Of a stretch of 64,000 nucleotides of DNA, positions 1 through 8,252 are shown piece by piece; the stretch's first letter is position 1, and the number at the start of each line of letters is the position of its first letter. The stretch comes from Amylibacter sp. IMCC11727 (GTDB taxonomy: Bacteria; Pseudomonadota; Alphaproteobacteria; Rhodobacterales; Rhodobacteraceae). The position numbers and the translations under genes are program-made. Below the pieces are notes generated by a model. It was not told the DNA's origin. It searched no databases and saw nothing but the letters and a program-made list of their open reading frames with translations. Where the stretch lies: positions 1,556,001 to 1,620,000 of the forward strand of contig NZ_CP122960.1 of NCBI RefSeq assembly GCF_029854195.1, in the 5' to 3' direction.

Positions 1-2
1 CC

Positions 3-239
3 CTGCACGACCGCGTCCATGACTGGCAGATCAAACCTGTCGGTTCCGAAGGCTACCGCACGGCAGAGGTCACACTCGGCGGCGTTGATACAAACGCGCT
101 CGACGCGAAAACCATGATGGCAAAAACTGTGCCTGGCTTGTTTTTCATCGGCGAAGTGGTGGATGTCACAGGCTGGCTCGGCGGCTACAATTTTCAATGG
201 GCCTGGTCATCAGGGTGGGCCGCTGGTCAAGCCGTTTGA
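3..239 (+). CDS. HI0933-like NAD(P)/FAD-dependent oxidoreductase, C-terminal fragment
   Basis: Only the last 78 codons are in the window; the reading frame is open from base 3 and enters from the left edge. The end contains the pattern GGVDTxxLDxKTM followed by PGLFFIGEVVDVTGWLGGYNFQWAW, typical of the C-terminal FAD-binding part of the HI0933/BaiN-like flavoprotein family. The substrate of this family is generally not known. The stop codon directly abuts the end of the convergent MscS-like gene, so there is no intergenic space. The family call is good; function beyond flavoprotein oxidoreductase cannot be stated. Confidence 0.8.
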   Translation: MHDRVHDWQIKPVGSEGYRTAEVTLGGVDTNALDAKTMMAKTVPGLFFIGEVVDVTGWLGGYNFQWAWSSGWAAGQAV

Positions 240-1547
240 TTATTCCTCAGGTGCGGCCTCTGTCAGCAAATCCTCGTTGCTCAGCGCATTGCGCTCTTCT
301 TCGATGATGTGATCCAGCGCCTCATCCGCTTTCACATCCTCCAAAACAACCGCTTCCTTCTTCGGCTTTTTCTTCTTTTTCACCGATTTCGTTTCGATCG
401 CCCCCTGCGTGGCCAACCGATACGTGGGCTCTGGCATCTCTACCCCAGCCTGTTCCAGCGCCAATTTCACCGCTTCAATTGCTTGCCCCTTGGCCAGTGC
501 CAATGACGTGTCACGCTGGTTCACCCAGCCCGCGCAACGCAGGGTAATGGTGCTATCTCCTAACCCCTGAACCCATGCGTTGGCTGCTGGCGTGTCAATC
601 ACAAATGGGAGGTCATTAAGCGCGTTCAAGGCCACTTCGCGCGCTGACGTTAGGTCAGTATCTCCTGCCACTCCAAAATCAATCAGAAACCGCCGCTCCG
701 CATTGCGCGTGTAATTCACGATACGGCTTTTGAACACGGTCGAATTAGGAATGCGTATGTGGTTGCCATCAAAAGACAAAAGGATCGTCGCGCGGCTTGT
801 CAGGCGGATAACCATGCCTTCATCCCCGTTGATTTCAATGCTGTCATTGGGGCGAAATGGCTGACGAATGGACAGCATGATAGAGGCGATAAAATTCTCC
901 ACCGTGTCGCGCACCGCAAAACCAATGGCCAAACCGATAATCCCCGCAGCCCCCAGAATGGTCGATAGCAGCGCCGTCGCGTTCAGGATATCCAGCGCGA
1001 CAACCAAACCCGCGATGATAAAGCCAAGGCGCAAGATCTGGCGGTAAATGTCCGCAATAAACATGTTGGGTGCGATACGATCCCAAGGCTGTTTGAACCG
1101 TGTTATTAAGAACCCAAACGCCGCAACCAATGCAAAAGCAGCAAAGGCCACCAACAACAGCGGCAAATAGGCGATCATACGTGCCATTCGGTCCACAAAC
1201 CGATCCATCAACGGATCGAGCCGCTCCACCAAATCCGTGCTTTCCGTGACTTGGTTTTCCACCGCAACAACACCTTCGACGCGGCCAACCAACCCTTCTA
1301 ATTCGGGGATAGAAGCCGCATTCAATGTGGTCCCGCGCAGCACAACGATGCCATTGCTCACGGTTACAGTGACATCTTTGTAATCTTCCAGCTCTTCCAA
1401 AATCTCACGAATACGCACCGCAATCGCCGCATCATTTTCGGCGCTATCTTCCACAGATATTTTGCTGGTGGGCTGGTCCGTTTCGGTTTGCGCCGCCATA
1501 GGTAGGGCGAAAACGCACAGCAAACTCAGGATCAAAAAGAAACGCAT
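240..1547 (-). CDS. Mechanosensitive ion channel (MscS family) with N-terminal BON domain
   Basis: A 435-residue membrane protein. Residues 1-20 form a signal peptide ending in AAQ. Residues about 40-104 form a BON domain, a periplasmic lipid- or surface-binding fold. Hydrophobic helices lie near 126-149, 168-188 and 190-212. The last is the Gly/Ala-rich pore helix of MscS and runs into the conserved region around RDTVENFIASI and the beta-domain motif around 228-280 (RQPFRPND, HIRIPNSTVF). The tail after about 393 is Lys- and Glu-rich. The family releases solutes on osmotic downshock. It stands alone, convergent with the upstream flavoprotein gene. Confidence 0.9.
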   Translation of the reverse strand: MRFFLILSLLCVFALPMAAQTETDQPTSKISVEDSAENDAAIAVRIREILEELEDYKDVTVTVSNGIVVLRGTTLNAASIPELEGLVGRVEGVVAVENQVTESTDLVERLDPLMDRFVDRMARMIAYLPLLLVAFAAFALVAAFGFLITRFKQPWDRIAPNMFIADIYRQILRLGFIIAGLVVALDILNATALLSTILGAAGIIGLAIGFAVRDTVENFIASIMLSIRQPFRPNDSIEINGDEGMVIRLTSRATILLSFDGNHIRIPNSTVFKSRIVNYTRNAERRFLIDFGVAGDTDLTSAREVALNALNDLPFVIDTPAANAWVQGLGDSTITLRCAGWVNQRDTSLALAKGQAIEAVKLALEQAGVEMPEPTYRLATQGAIETKSVKKKKKPKKEAVVLEDVKADEALDHIIEEERNALSNEDLLTEAAPEE

Positions 1548-1648
1548 CGTGGCCTCAAAAAATCAAATTACGCGCCAAACTCGCCCGAATGCGGGGGCAG
1601 AGTCAAACGCGCATCTGTTTCTTCAGAGCCAAAATATCCTGGGGGCAA

Positions 1649-1661
1649 GGGGCGAAGCCCC
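1649..1661 (-). terminator. Short GC hairpin beyond the phosphomannomutase gene
   Basis: A perfect 5-bp stem (GGGGC / GCCCC) with a 3-base loop lies 8 bases past the phosphomannomutase stop codon. It has no U-tract, so it is a weak terminator candidate. The surrounding 'AAATATCCTGGGGG' text resembles an intergenic motif I associate with Rhodobacterales genomes; that is recollection and was not checked. Confidence 0.3.
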
Positions 1662-1669
1662 AAATGCCA

Positions 1670-3166
1670 TCAGATCGTCTGGTCGTAGTCGCCCACAGCG
1701 TCCTCGGTGCGAATAACCGCATCCACATCGGCAAAGATCGCCCGCATTTCCGCATCGCTTTCAGGGCTCTCACACACGACAACCAAATTCGGTGTGTTCG
1801 ATGATGCACGCACCAATCCCCAGCCTCCGTTATCGAGCATCACACGCGCCCCGTTCACGGTCACAACATCTGTGATTTTGCGTCCGCCGAGGCTGCCGCC
1901 GTCTTTGCCAAGCTGAACCAGTTTTTCAACCAGCCGTTCCAGCACATCATATTTTTCCAAGTCAGAACAATAAGGTGACATGGTCGGTGTGGCATAGGTC
2001 ACGGGCAGTGCTTTGCGCAAATCTGCCATCGACATGTCGGGATTACGATCAAGCAGTTTACACATCTCAACCGCAACGCGCATGCCGCAATCATATCCAC
2101 GGCCTACAGGCTCGGCCAAGAAATAGTGGCCGGACTTTTCAAACCCTGCCAGCGCACCCAATTCATGAACGCGGCGTTTCATATGCGAATGCCCCGTCTT
2201 CCAGTAATCTGCCTTTGCACCCAATCGCTTTAGCTCTGGGTCACTTGCAAACAGGCCTGTGGATTTCACATCCGCCACAAAGGTTGAATTTGGGTACAGC
2301 TTTGACAAATCTCGCGCCATGATGACACCGACTTTATCTGCGAAAATCTCTTCGCCTTCATTGTCGACAACGCCGCACCGATCCCCATCCCCATCAAACC
2401 CCAGCGCCAAATCCGCGCCGCTGTTTTTTACAGATGCAGACATATCATGCAGCATTTCCATGGCTTCAGGGTTCGGATTGTAATTCGGGAAGGTGTAATC
2501 CAACTGGTTATGGCTTGGCACGACCTCAACACCAATCCGCTCCAAAATTTCGGGAGCAAAGGCGCTCGCGGTGCCATTCCCTGTGGCGCACACAACGCGC
2601 AGTTTGCGCGACATTTTGAAATCACCACATAAATCGTCGATATAGGCCTCACGCACACCTTCAACGAACTCATAGCCTCCGCCTGAACGGGCCACTTGTT
2701 CTCCGTTCAAGACGATATCGCGCAACCGTCCCATTTCATCTGGGCCATGGGTCAATGGGCGCTGAAAGCCCATCTTTACACCTGTCCACCCATTTGGATT
2801 GTGGCTGGCTGTCACCATAGCCACAGCAGGGGCATCCAGATGAAACTGCGAAAAATACGCCATAGGCGATAGGGCAGGGCCGATGTCTTTCACATGAATA
2901 CCTGCCTGCATCAGGCCTAGCATCAACGCGTTCTTCACCGTCAGCGAATATTCGCGGTAATCGTTGCCAACGGCAATCACAGGCTCAATGCCTGCCTCGT
3001 GCATCTGCGTGCCAAGCCCCATGCCAAGCGCTGTAATGCCCGGCAGGTTGATATCATCGGGATATTTCCAACGGGCATCATACTCACGAAACCCCGTTGG
3101 TGTAATCATTGCATCGCGCAGAAATTCCCACGTGTTCTGTGACACGCTTGCGGCTGGTTTCGTCAT
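1670..3166 (-). CDS. Phosphomannomutase/phosphoglucomutase
   Basis: A 498-residue alpha-D-phosphohexomutase that interconverts hexose 6- and 1-phosphates for polysaccharide precursors. The active-site phosphoserine loop TASHNP has Ser at residue 121. The Mg-binding loop DGDGDR is at 258-263, and the C-terminal phosphate-binding region contains RASSNTPNL. The start at 3166 is preferred over a longer frame because GGAG sits 8-9 bases upstream and the extra 20 residues look non-native. It is 22 bases downstream of kdsA and last in the capsule cluster, so GDP-mannose or a related sugar nucleotide for the capsule is the likely use; that role is inference. Confidence 0.9.
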   Translation of the reverse strand: MTKPAASVSQNTWEFLRDAMITPTGFREYDARWKYPDDINLPGITALGMGLGTQMHEAGIEPVIAVGNDYREYSLTVKNALMLGLMQAGIHVKDIGPALSPMAYFSQFHLDAPAVAMVTASHNPNGWTGVKMGFQRPLTHGPDEMGRLRDIVLNGEQVARSGGGYEFVEGVREAYIDDLCGDFKMSRKLRVVCATGNGTASAFAPEILERIGVEVVPSHNQLDYTFPNYNPNPEAMEMLHDMSASVKNSGADLALGFDGDGDRCGVVDNEGEEIFADKVGVIMARDLSKLYPNSTFVADVKSTGLFASDPELKRLGAKADYWKTGHSHMKRRVHELGALAGFEKSGHYFLAEPVGRGYDCGMRVAVEMCKLLDRNPDMSMADLRKALPVTYATPTMSPYCSDLEKYDVLERLVEKLVQLGKDGGSLGGRKITDVVTVNGARVMLDNGGWGLVRASSNTPNLVVVCESPESDAEMRAIFADVDAVIRTEDAVGDYDQTI

Positions 3167-3188
3167 TATTTTACTCCGGTCTACAACT

Positions 3189-4022
3189 TTACAAAACGAT
3201 GGGGTTGGCCTTGGCCAACTGATCAATTTTCATCAGTGTTTCAATCAGCTCTGCCATGTTTTCCAAACGGATCATGTTGGGTCCATCACAGGGGGCATTG
3301 TCTGGGTCTTGGTGGGTTTCCGTAAACACTGCACCCACGCCCACGGCCACCGCCGCGCGGGCCAAAACGGGCGCATATTCGCGCTGTCCACCAGAGGCGC
3401 TTCCCAAACCACCTGGTTGTGCCACAGCATGGGTCGCATCCATCACAACGGGATATCCCGTCTTCGCCATTTCAGGCAGGGATTGCATATCCACAACCAA
3501 ACGGTTGTACCCAAAACTCGCGCCACGCTCTGTCAGCAAAATGCGTTTGTTGCCTGTGCTTTCGATCTTCGCGACAACATTTGGCATGTCCCATGGGGCC
3601 AAAAACTGCCCTTTTTTAACGTTAATCGCAGCACCGGTTTTCCCTGCGGCCAACAACAAAGACGTTTGCCGACACAAAAATGCAGGAATCTGCATCACAT
3701 CCACTGCATCTGCCACGGGGTCACATTGTTCTTTTTCGTGAATGTCCGTCAAAACGGGCACACCAATGGTGTCGCGCACACCTTGCAGAACCTTCAACCC
3801 CGCATCCAAACCCAAGGCAGGTTTCGCATTCAACGATGTGCGGTTGGCTTTATCAAAGGATCCTTTGAAAATGTAACCCGCACCAACTGCGGCGCAGGCC
3901 TCTTTCAAGGTCCCCGCAATCATCTGCGCGTGATCCGCACTTTCCAACTGGCATGGCCCAGCGATAAGCGTCAGCGGCTGATCATTGCCAACAGTGATGT
4001 TTCCGATGTCGAAGTTATGCAT
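3189..4022 (-). CDS. kdsA: 3-deoxy-8-phosphooctulonate synthase (Kdo-8-phosphate synthase)
   Basis: A 277-residue enzyme of the DAHP-synthase-like TIM-barrel family that condenses phosphoenolpyruvate with arabinose 5-phosphate. Diagnostic stretches are LIAGPCQLES near the N-terminus, YIFKGSFDKANRTS, and VMDATHAVAQPGG with the metal-site His. Length is normal for KdsA. It starts one base after the stop of the kpsE-like gene, so it belongs to the capsule operon. Kdo is used in lipid A-core and as the anchor linker of group 2-type capsules, which suits this setting. It may be a capsule-dedicated copy; whether another kdsA exists cannot be seen here. Confidence 0.95.
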   Translation of the reverse strand: MHNFDIGNITVGNDQPLTLIAGPCQLESADHAQMIAGTLKEACAAVGAGYIFKGSFDKANRTSLNAKPALGLDAGLKVLQGVRDTIGVPVLTDIHEKEQCDPVADAVDVMQIPAFLCRQTSLLLAAGKTGAAINVKKGQFLAPWDMPNVVAKIESTGNKRILLTERGASFGYNRLVVDMQSLPEMAKTGYPVVMDATHAVAQPGGLGSASGGQREYAPVLARAAVAVGVGAVFTETHQDPDNAPCDGPNMIRLENMAELIETLMKIDQLAKANPIVL

Positions 4023-4023
4023 G

Positions 4024-5631
4024 TTATGTCGTTACCTGTTCTCGAAGGATGCTCACTCTCAAAGACAGCATAAGGTAGATGCCTGCAAAAATCACAATTG
4101 CAAGAAGCGTGTTCTCAAAAGATCGCGGATAGGTCGCTTTATCTGGGGTCACTGGGCTCACACCCATGGAAATATACCGCGTCTGACGTTGCGCTTCGAC
4201 CCGTGCGCTTTCGAGGTTTTGCAACGCCGTGGCAACCAATTGCTGGCGCACCAACAATTTGCCTTCTGCTTTGCGCAGATCGGCGTTGATTTGAATGATC
4301 GATTCACCCGTGCTTGTGGCTTGCGAAATCTTCGCCCGTTGTTCTTGGATTTTGCCTTTCAACAGCTCAATATCGCTCTCCAGAACACTCACTTTGGTGC
4401 GGTTGGGGCGCGTGTTGTTCAATAAACGGCTCAGTTCAAGCTCTTTTTCAGTGATCTGCGTCTCAAGCGAGCTGATCTGCGCCGAAATAATCGCGTTTTC
4501 GCCTTCCGCACTCAGCGTTTCACTTTTGGTTTGCAGCTCGGCCACCTCGTCAAACGCTTCTTCCATCTTCACTTCAGCGGAATCGTAAATCTCTTGCGCG
4601 CCTTTCATTTGGTCATTGCGCAAACGTTCTGTCAGCTGATCCACCCGTTCTTCAGCATAGGCGATCAACGTGGCCGACAACTTTTGCGATGATTCAGGCG
4701 AAGGCGTAATTACCTCCATCTTGATCACACCTTCTGTGGGATCAAACCCGATAATTACCCGTTTTTTATAGATTTTATAGGCTTCTTCATTCGTGGCTTC
4801 TGGATCCAAGCGTTGCAAGACATCCACATTTTCATCTTGGAACAGATCGCGAAAGCCCGGACCCTCATCCAACCGCAACATCGCATCTCGCGATGTCAGA
4901 TAACCCTGTACGGTGATGCTGTCTGTAACCGTTTCCAAAGGCGAGCCTGAGAACAAACCAGCCGCCCCGGCAGCACCAGGCGCATCTGCGCTTTGGATCA
5001 CAAACTCGGAATAGGTCGCGTACATCGGTGTCGCAACCTTGTAAAAATAATAACCAGCTATCAGGCTAGGCAGCATGACGTAACAGGCCAGCTTAACCAT
5101 CAAAATGGCAAGGCGACGCCGCCGCCGCTTTACCAAACCCCGTTGGATTTTGCGCACTTCACGTTCGCGGCTGTCGTCGTCAATCACTTGGGGTTTGTGA
5201 TCGGACACTGGATTTTTGCGTACCGTTGCGGGCAGGGCCGCATTCGCACTCGGTTCCTGCCCTTCAGCAGGGACGGGGGCCAGCACACTGCCGATTTCCT
5301 GTTTGGCAAACGGGTCAATGCCCTGACGGCGTAACAAACGCACCGCATCTAAATCAGATGTTGGCGACAGATTGTGTCGCTGCGCCATGCGCCGTGCAAT
5401 GCGCAATTGCCGCCCTGTCAGGTTTTCTTGCTTGATCAGCTCGATTTCTTCACGCGGTGTCAGTTGTGGCTGCTCAGGGGCCGTTTGTTGCGCCTTTGCC
5501 TTTGGTTCACCTTCAGCTGCGGCACGGCGCGGTTGTGGCTGTGCCTGCTGCGTTGCGTCTGGTTGCGCCGCATCACCAGCGGCTTGGCCGCCGCCACGTA
5601 AAATCCGAAGGGTCTTATTGCTATTGGGCAT
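4024..5631 (-). CDS. kpsE: KpsE/BexC/CtrB-type capsule export inner-membrane protein
   Basis: A 535-residue polysaccharide co-polymerase-like protein that bridges the inner-membrane ABC exporter to the outer-membrane channel. An unusually long hydrophilic N-terminus (1 to about 170, Gln/Ala/Pro-rich, then poly-Arg) precedes the first membrane helix near 174-198. That is followed by the typical TPMYATYSEFVIQ start of the periplasmic domain, a long coiled coil, and a second helix near the C-terminus. The start overlaps the kpsT-like stop by 11 bases, so translation is probably coupled. The long cytoplasmic extension is the odd feature. Confidence 0.85.
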   Translation of the reverse strand: MPNSNKTLRILRGGGQAAGDAAQPDATQQAQPQPRRAAAEGEPKAKAQQTAPEQPQLTPREEIELIKQENLTGRQLRIARRMAQRHNLSPTSDLDAVRLLRRQGIDPFAKQEIGSVLAPVPAEGQEPSANAALPATVRKNPVSDHKPQVIDDDSREREVRKIQRGLVKRRRRRLAILMVKLACYVMLPSLIAGYYFYKVATPMYATYSEFVIQSADAPGAAGAAGLFSGSPLETVTDSITVQGYLTSRDAMLRLDEGPGFRDLFQDENVDVLQRLDPEATNEEAYKIYKKRVIIGFDPTEGVIKMEVITPSPESSQKLSATLIAYAEERVDQLTERLRNDQMKGAQEIYDSAEVKMEEAFDEVAELQTKSETLSAEGENAIISAQISSLETQITEKELELSRLLNNTRPNRTKVSVLESDIELLKGKIQEQRAKISQATSTGESIIQINADLRKAEGKLLVRQQLVATALQNLESARVEAQRQTRYISMGVSPVTPDKATYPRSFENTLLAIVIFAGIYLMLSLRVSILREQVTT

Positions 5632-6274
5632 AATTATAAACCTGCTTCGCCTCTTCTAATGTGTCGTACATGGTCAAGCGTCCATTGCGCAGCACCGCTG
5701 CGGAATGGCAAAACTTTTCCAGAATGTCGGTTTGGTGGGAAACAATCACCACCGTTGAACTTTTCAGCCGCTCGCGCAAAACCGAACCTGCTTTGCGATT
5801 GAACTCTGCATCTGTGGATTGCGGCATACCTTCGTCGATCAGGTAAATATCAAACTCCAGCGCCAACAGCATCGCCAACATAAACCGCGCCTTCATCCCA
5901 CGCGAATAAGTGGCGATGGGCATCTCAAAGTACTCGTCCAGCCCACAGATATAACGACAGAAACTTTCCACGTAGTCAGGATCAAGCCCATAAAGCCGCG
6001 CAATATAACGCGAATTTTCAACCGCATTCAGCTTCGGGAGCACCCCACCCATATAGCCAAGCGGGAAAGATATCCGCGCTGTGCGTACAATTTCGCCCTC
6101 ATCAGGCTTTTCCAAACCTGACATCATATTGATCAACGTTGTCTTACCAGTGCCGTTTGGCGCAAGGATACCAACCGATCCACCAACGTTAATACGAAAC
6201 GACGCCTGATCCAAAATGACCTTGCGCTGGGTGCCCGTCCAAAAGGACTTACTCACGTTTCTAAACTCAATCAT
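5621..6274 (-). CDS. kpsT: KpsT-type capsule polysaccharide ABC transporter ATP-binding protein
   Basis: A 217-residue ATPase with Walker A at about 38-45 (APNGTGKT), an atypical signature region TYSRGMKAR and Walker B FDIYLIDEG, all as in KpsT/BexA. The ATG at 6274 is preferred because AGAGG lies 8 bases upstream; a longer TTG form starting at 6298 has no better site. It pairs functionally with the kpsE-like gene just downstream. The permease partner KpsM is not adjacent: upstream there is only a small ORF and the divergent mrp promoter, so KpsM must be encoded outside this window. Confidence 0.88.
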   Translation of the reverse strand: MIEFRNVSKSFWTGTQRKVILDQASFRINVGGSVGILAPNGTGKTTLINMMSGLEKPDEGEIVRTARISFPLGYMGGVLPKLNAVENSRYIARLYGLDPDYVESFCRYICGLDEYFEMPIATYSRGMKARFMLAMLLALEFDIYLIDEGMPQSTDAEFNRKAGSVLRERLKSSTVVIVSHQTDILEKFCHSAAVLRNGRLTMYDTLEEAKQVYNYAQ

Positions 6275-6341
6275 CGGGGATGCCTCTGATATCCTCAAAT
6301 TGCGGCGCTTTTTGCGCTTCTGCTGGCACGGGTCTGCTCAT
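6267..6341 (-). CDS. Possible 24-residue leader ORF overlapping kpsT
   Basis: The reading frame begins MSRPVPAEAQKAPQFEDIRG and ends in IPDD. AAAGAGG stands 3 bases before the ATG, a strong but close Shine-Dalgarno sequence. Its stop codon lies inside ATGATTGA, so it overlaps the first codons of the kpsT-like gene by 8 bases. The same overlap pattern is used between two genes at the end of the mrp operon. The product has no recognisable domain and no membrane segment. It may be a translational coupling leader for the capsule operon; expression is unproven. Confidence 0.45.
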   Translation of the reverse strand: MSRPVPAEAQKAPQFEDIRGIPDD

Positions 6342-6428
6342 GTGCCTCTTTCCCGCTAATATGCGCCTCAGTTGGTCGGAATTGCAATAAAATATGGTTA
6401 ACGAATTCGATATATCACCCCTAGCGTT

Positions 6429-6459
6429 GCAAAAACGGCATGGCTTTGCCGAAATTTGC
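6429..6459. promoter_or_regulatory. Long inverted repeat between kpsT and mrp operons
   Basis: Outer arms GCAAA/TTTGC and inner arms CGGCA/TGCCG enclose a 6-base loop, with a small internal loop between the two helices. Read on the minus strand the inner hairpin is followed by TTTTTGC, so it could attenuate transcription entering the capsule operon. It could equally be a protein-binding site for either divergent operon. Confidence 0.4.
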
Positions 6460-6527
6460 GATGGGCAGAGTTCAAAATCCGCGTGCAAAAGCATGAAATT
6501 GCGGTTTTCCTAACCATTCCCCGTTGC

Positions 6528-6550
6528 TATAGTCTTCGCGAACGAAGACT
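6528..6550 (+). promoter_or_regulatory. Candidate mrp operon -10 element with overlapping perfect palindrome
   Basis: TATAGT (6528-6533) resembles a -10 box; the match 17 bases upstream (TTTTCC) is poor. A perfect inverted repeat with 8-base arms AGTCTTCG/CGAAGACT and a 4-base centre occupies 6531-6550, ending 19 bases before the mrpE start codon. It could be an operator covering the transcription start or a 5'-leader hairpin. Confidence 0.4.
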
Positions 6551-6569
6551 CTAACACTGGGGCCGCCCC

Positions 6570-7049
6570 TTGCGCACGATCCTGTCAGCACTGACCCTTT
6601 TTGCGCTTTGGCTCTTAATGTCGGGCATATACAAACCTTTGGTGGTTTGGCTCGGGCTTGCCAGTGCAATCATCGCAGTCTTGGTGGTACGCCGCATGGA
6701 CATCGTGGATGGTCACCGCCTGTCGATACCTCTCAAGCCATTGAAATTCATCACCTACTTAGGCTGGTTGATGAAAGAAATCGCCGTATCCAACATCGCC
6801 GTGACGAAATTGATCCTCTCACAGAAAATGGGCCTGCGGCAGCACTTATTTCGCGTTCCAAATACGCAACGATCCGAACTGGCTGCCACCGTGTATGCCA
6901 ATTCCATCACTCTAACGCCTGGCACAATCACCGTCGAAATCGACAGCGAAGCATTCTGGGTTCACGCCGCATCCTTTGATGACGCTACCCATGATGCGCT
7001 TGCGGATATGGATGCACGTGTTTCAGCAATCGAAACGGGGCGCAGATAA
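6570..7049 (+). CDS. mrpE: Na+/H+ antiporter subunit E (MrpE/MnhE)
   Basis: A 159-residue protein with two N-terminal membrane helices and a soluble C-terminus, including NSITLTPGTITVE, the conserved MrpE motif (MbhA in archaea). It is the first gene of the eleven-gene antiporter operon. The start is TTG, chosen because MRTILSALTLFALWLL is a natural membrane N-terminus; the ribosome site in front is weak (CTGGGG). The stop overlaps the mrpF start as TAATG. Mrp complexes exchange Na+ or K+ for H+ and need all subunits. Confidence 0.92.
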   Translation: MRTILSALTLFALWLLMSGIYKPLVVWLGLASAIIAVLVVRRMDIVDGHRLSIPLKPLKFITYLGWLMKEIAVSNIAVTKLILSQKMGLRQHLFRVPNTQRSELAATVYANSITLTPGTITVEIDSEAFWVHAASFDDATHDALADMDARVSAIETGRR

Positions 7050-7333
7050 TGTTTTTAACCGCTGCTATCGCCCTTTTTGTGTCCATGGCTTTGTTGCTTG
7101 TGCGTCTCTACGCAGGGCCAATCGTGTATGACCGCGTGTTGGCTGCCAATTTGTTTGGCACGCTCACAGTGCTGTTCATCGCGGTACTAGGGTTTCTCAC
7201 AGGCCGCCCTGATTTCCTTGATATCGCGCTGCTCTATGCGCTGATCAACTTTGTCGGAACCATCGCAATCCTGAAATTCTTCCGCTACCGCGCCCTTGGG
7301 GACATTCCGCAGATCGAACGGGGGCGCAAATGA
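7049..7333 (+). CDS. mrpF: Na+/H+ antiporter subunit F (MrpF)
   Basis: A 94-residue protein with three membrane helices. The conserved MrpF segment GPIVYDRVLAANLFGT is at about 28-43, and DIALLYALINFVGTIAILKF follows. Length is normal for the family. It overlaps mrpE by one base and mrpG by four, so all three are probably translated as a coupled unit. Confidence 0.93.
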   Translation: MFLTAAIALFVSMALLLVRLYAGPIVYDRVLAANLFGTLTVLFIAVLGFLTGRPDFLDIALLYALINFVGTIAILKFFRYRALGDIPQIERGRK

Positions 7334-7698
7334 CCCTGTTTATCGAAATTCTGTCTTGGGCCTGTATTCTGGGCGGAAGTTTTTTCATGCTGGTGTCAGC
7401 CATTGGCATCTTGCGGTTCCCTGATTTCTGGGCGCGGGTCCATGCGGCCTCTGTTGGGGAAAGCGGTGGCATGATCCTTTTGGTGTTCGGAATGTGCCTG
7501 CAATCGGGCCTCACGCTAATCACCGTGAAACTCATCGCCATTGGCATCTTTTTGTTCATCACGGGCCCAACCGCCACCCACGCCATTGCCAACGCGGCAC
7601 TGGTCACGGGCTGGCGCCCTGAAACAGGCGAAGGGCTCACACCCGAAGACGGCGTTCCTTACGCGGATGCAGACACTTCCATAGGGCAGGGCGAATGA
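7330..7698 (+). CDS. mrpG: Na+/H+ antiporter subunit G (MrpG)
   Basis: A 122-residue protein with three helices and the MrpG signature GILRFPDFWARVHAAS near 27-42. The C-terminus (about 96-122) is an acidic hydrophilic tail. ATGA overlaps join it to mrpF upstream and to the MrpA-C-like gene downstream. It takes its name from family membership; its specific role in the complex is structural in known Mrp systems. Confidence 0.93.
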   Translation: MTLFIEILSWACILGGSFFMLVSAIGILRFPDFWARVHAASVGESGGMILLVFGMCLQSGLTLITVKLIAIGIFLFITGPTATHAIANAALVTGWRPETGEGLTPEDGVPYADADTSIGQGE

Positions 7699-8252
7699 CT
7701 GAAACCCTGATCAATGTCATTCTCTTCACGATGCTCGTGACAACCGCTTTTGCGATCCTGCGCATGCGCCGCTTGTTCGCCGTTGTTATGCTCTCTGGCG
7801 TCTTTTCTCTGCTAACGGCGATGCTATTCGTCACGCTTGATGCTGTTGATGTGGCCTTTACCGAAGCCGCCGTAGGCGCAGGCATTTCTACCGTCCTGAT
7901 GCTCGGCACAATCGCGCTCACATCGCGCGGAACCAAGGCACCCACGCGCTCAAACACGTTGCCGCTGCTACTGGTTTTGCTCACGGGTTCTGTCCTCGTT
8001 TACGGCACGCTTGATATGCCGACGTTTGGCGATCCAAATGCCCCTGCGCAAACCCACCTTGCGCCGCATTACCTGAACGAAAGCATTACAGAAATCGACG
8101 TTCCGAATGTGGTCACTAGCATTCTGGCCAGCTATCGTGGCTTTGACACTCTTGGCGAAACCGCAGTGGTCTTTGCTGCTGGCATCGGGGTTCTTTTGAT
8201 CCTGTCGGGCCTGCGCCGTCGTCGCCAAGACGAAGAGGAGGAGGAAAGCTAA
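7695..8252 (+). CDS. Stand-alone MrpA C-terminal module (DUF4040, MbhD+MbhE-like)
   Basis: A 185-residue membrane protein with about five helices. Residues about 48-75 match the DUF4040/MbhD region (DAVDVAFTEAAVGAGISTVLM), and 130-160 the MbhE-like motif (NVVTSILASYRGFDTLGE). In classical seven-subunit Mrp these sequences are the C-terminal end of MrpA; here they form a separate gene, as in archaeal Mbh/Mrp modules. The C-terminus is charged (RRRR...EEEEES). It shares a TAATG overlap with mrpB. Confidence 0.85.
   Translation: MTETLINVILFTMLVTTAFAILRMRRLFAVVMLSGVFSLLTAMLFVTLDAVDVAFTEAAVGAGISTVLMLGTIALTSRGTKAPTRSNTLPLLLVLLTGSVLVYGTLDMPTFGDPNAPAQTHLAPHYLNESITEIDVPNVVTSILASYRGFDTLGETAVVFAAGIGVLLILSGLRRRRQDEEEEES

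Noticed and set aside
2964..4073. 369-codon plus-strand frame over kdsA and phosphomannomutase
   Set aside because: It is antisense to two genes with complete active-site motifs and has no ribosome site or recognisable domain.
6267..6298. Longer kpsT-like protein starting with TTG at 6298
   Set aside because: The ATG at 6274 has a well-placed AGAGG and begins the family's normal N-terminus; the extension reads into the leader ORF region.
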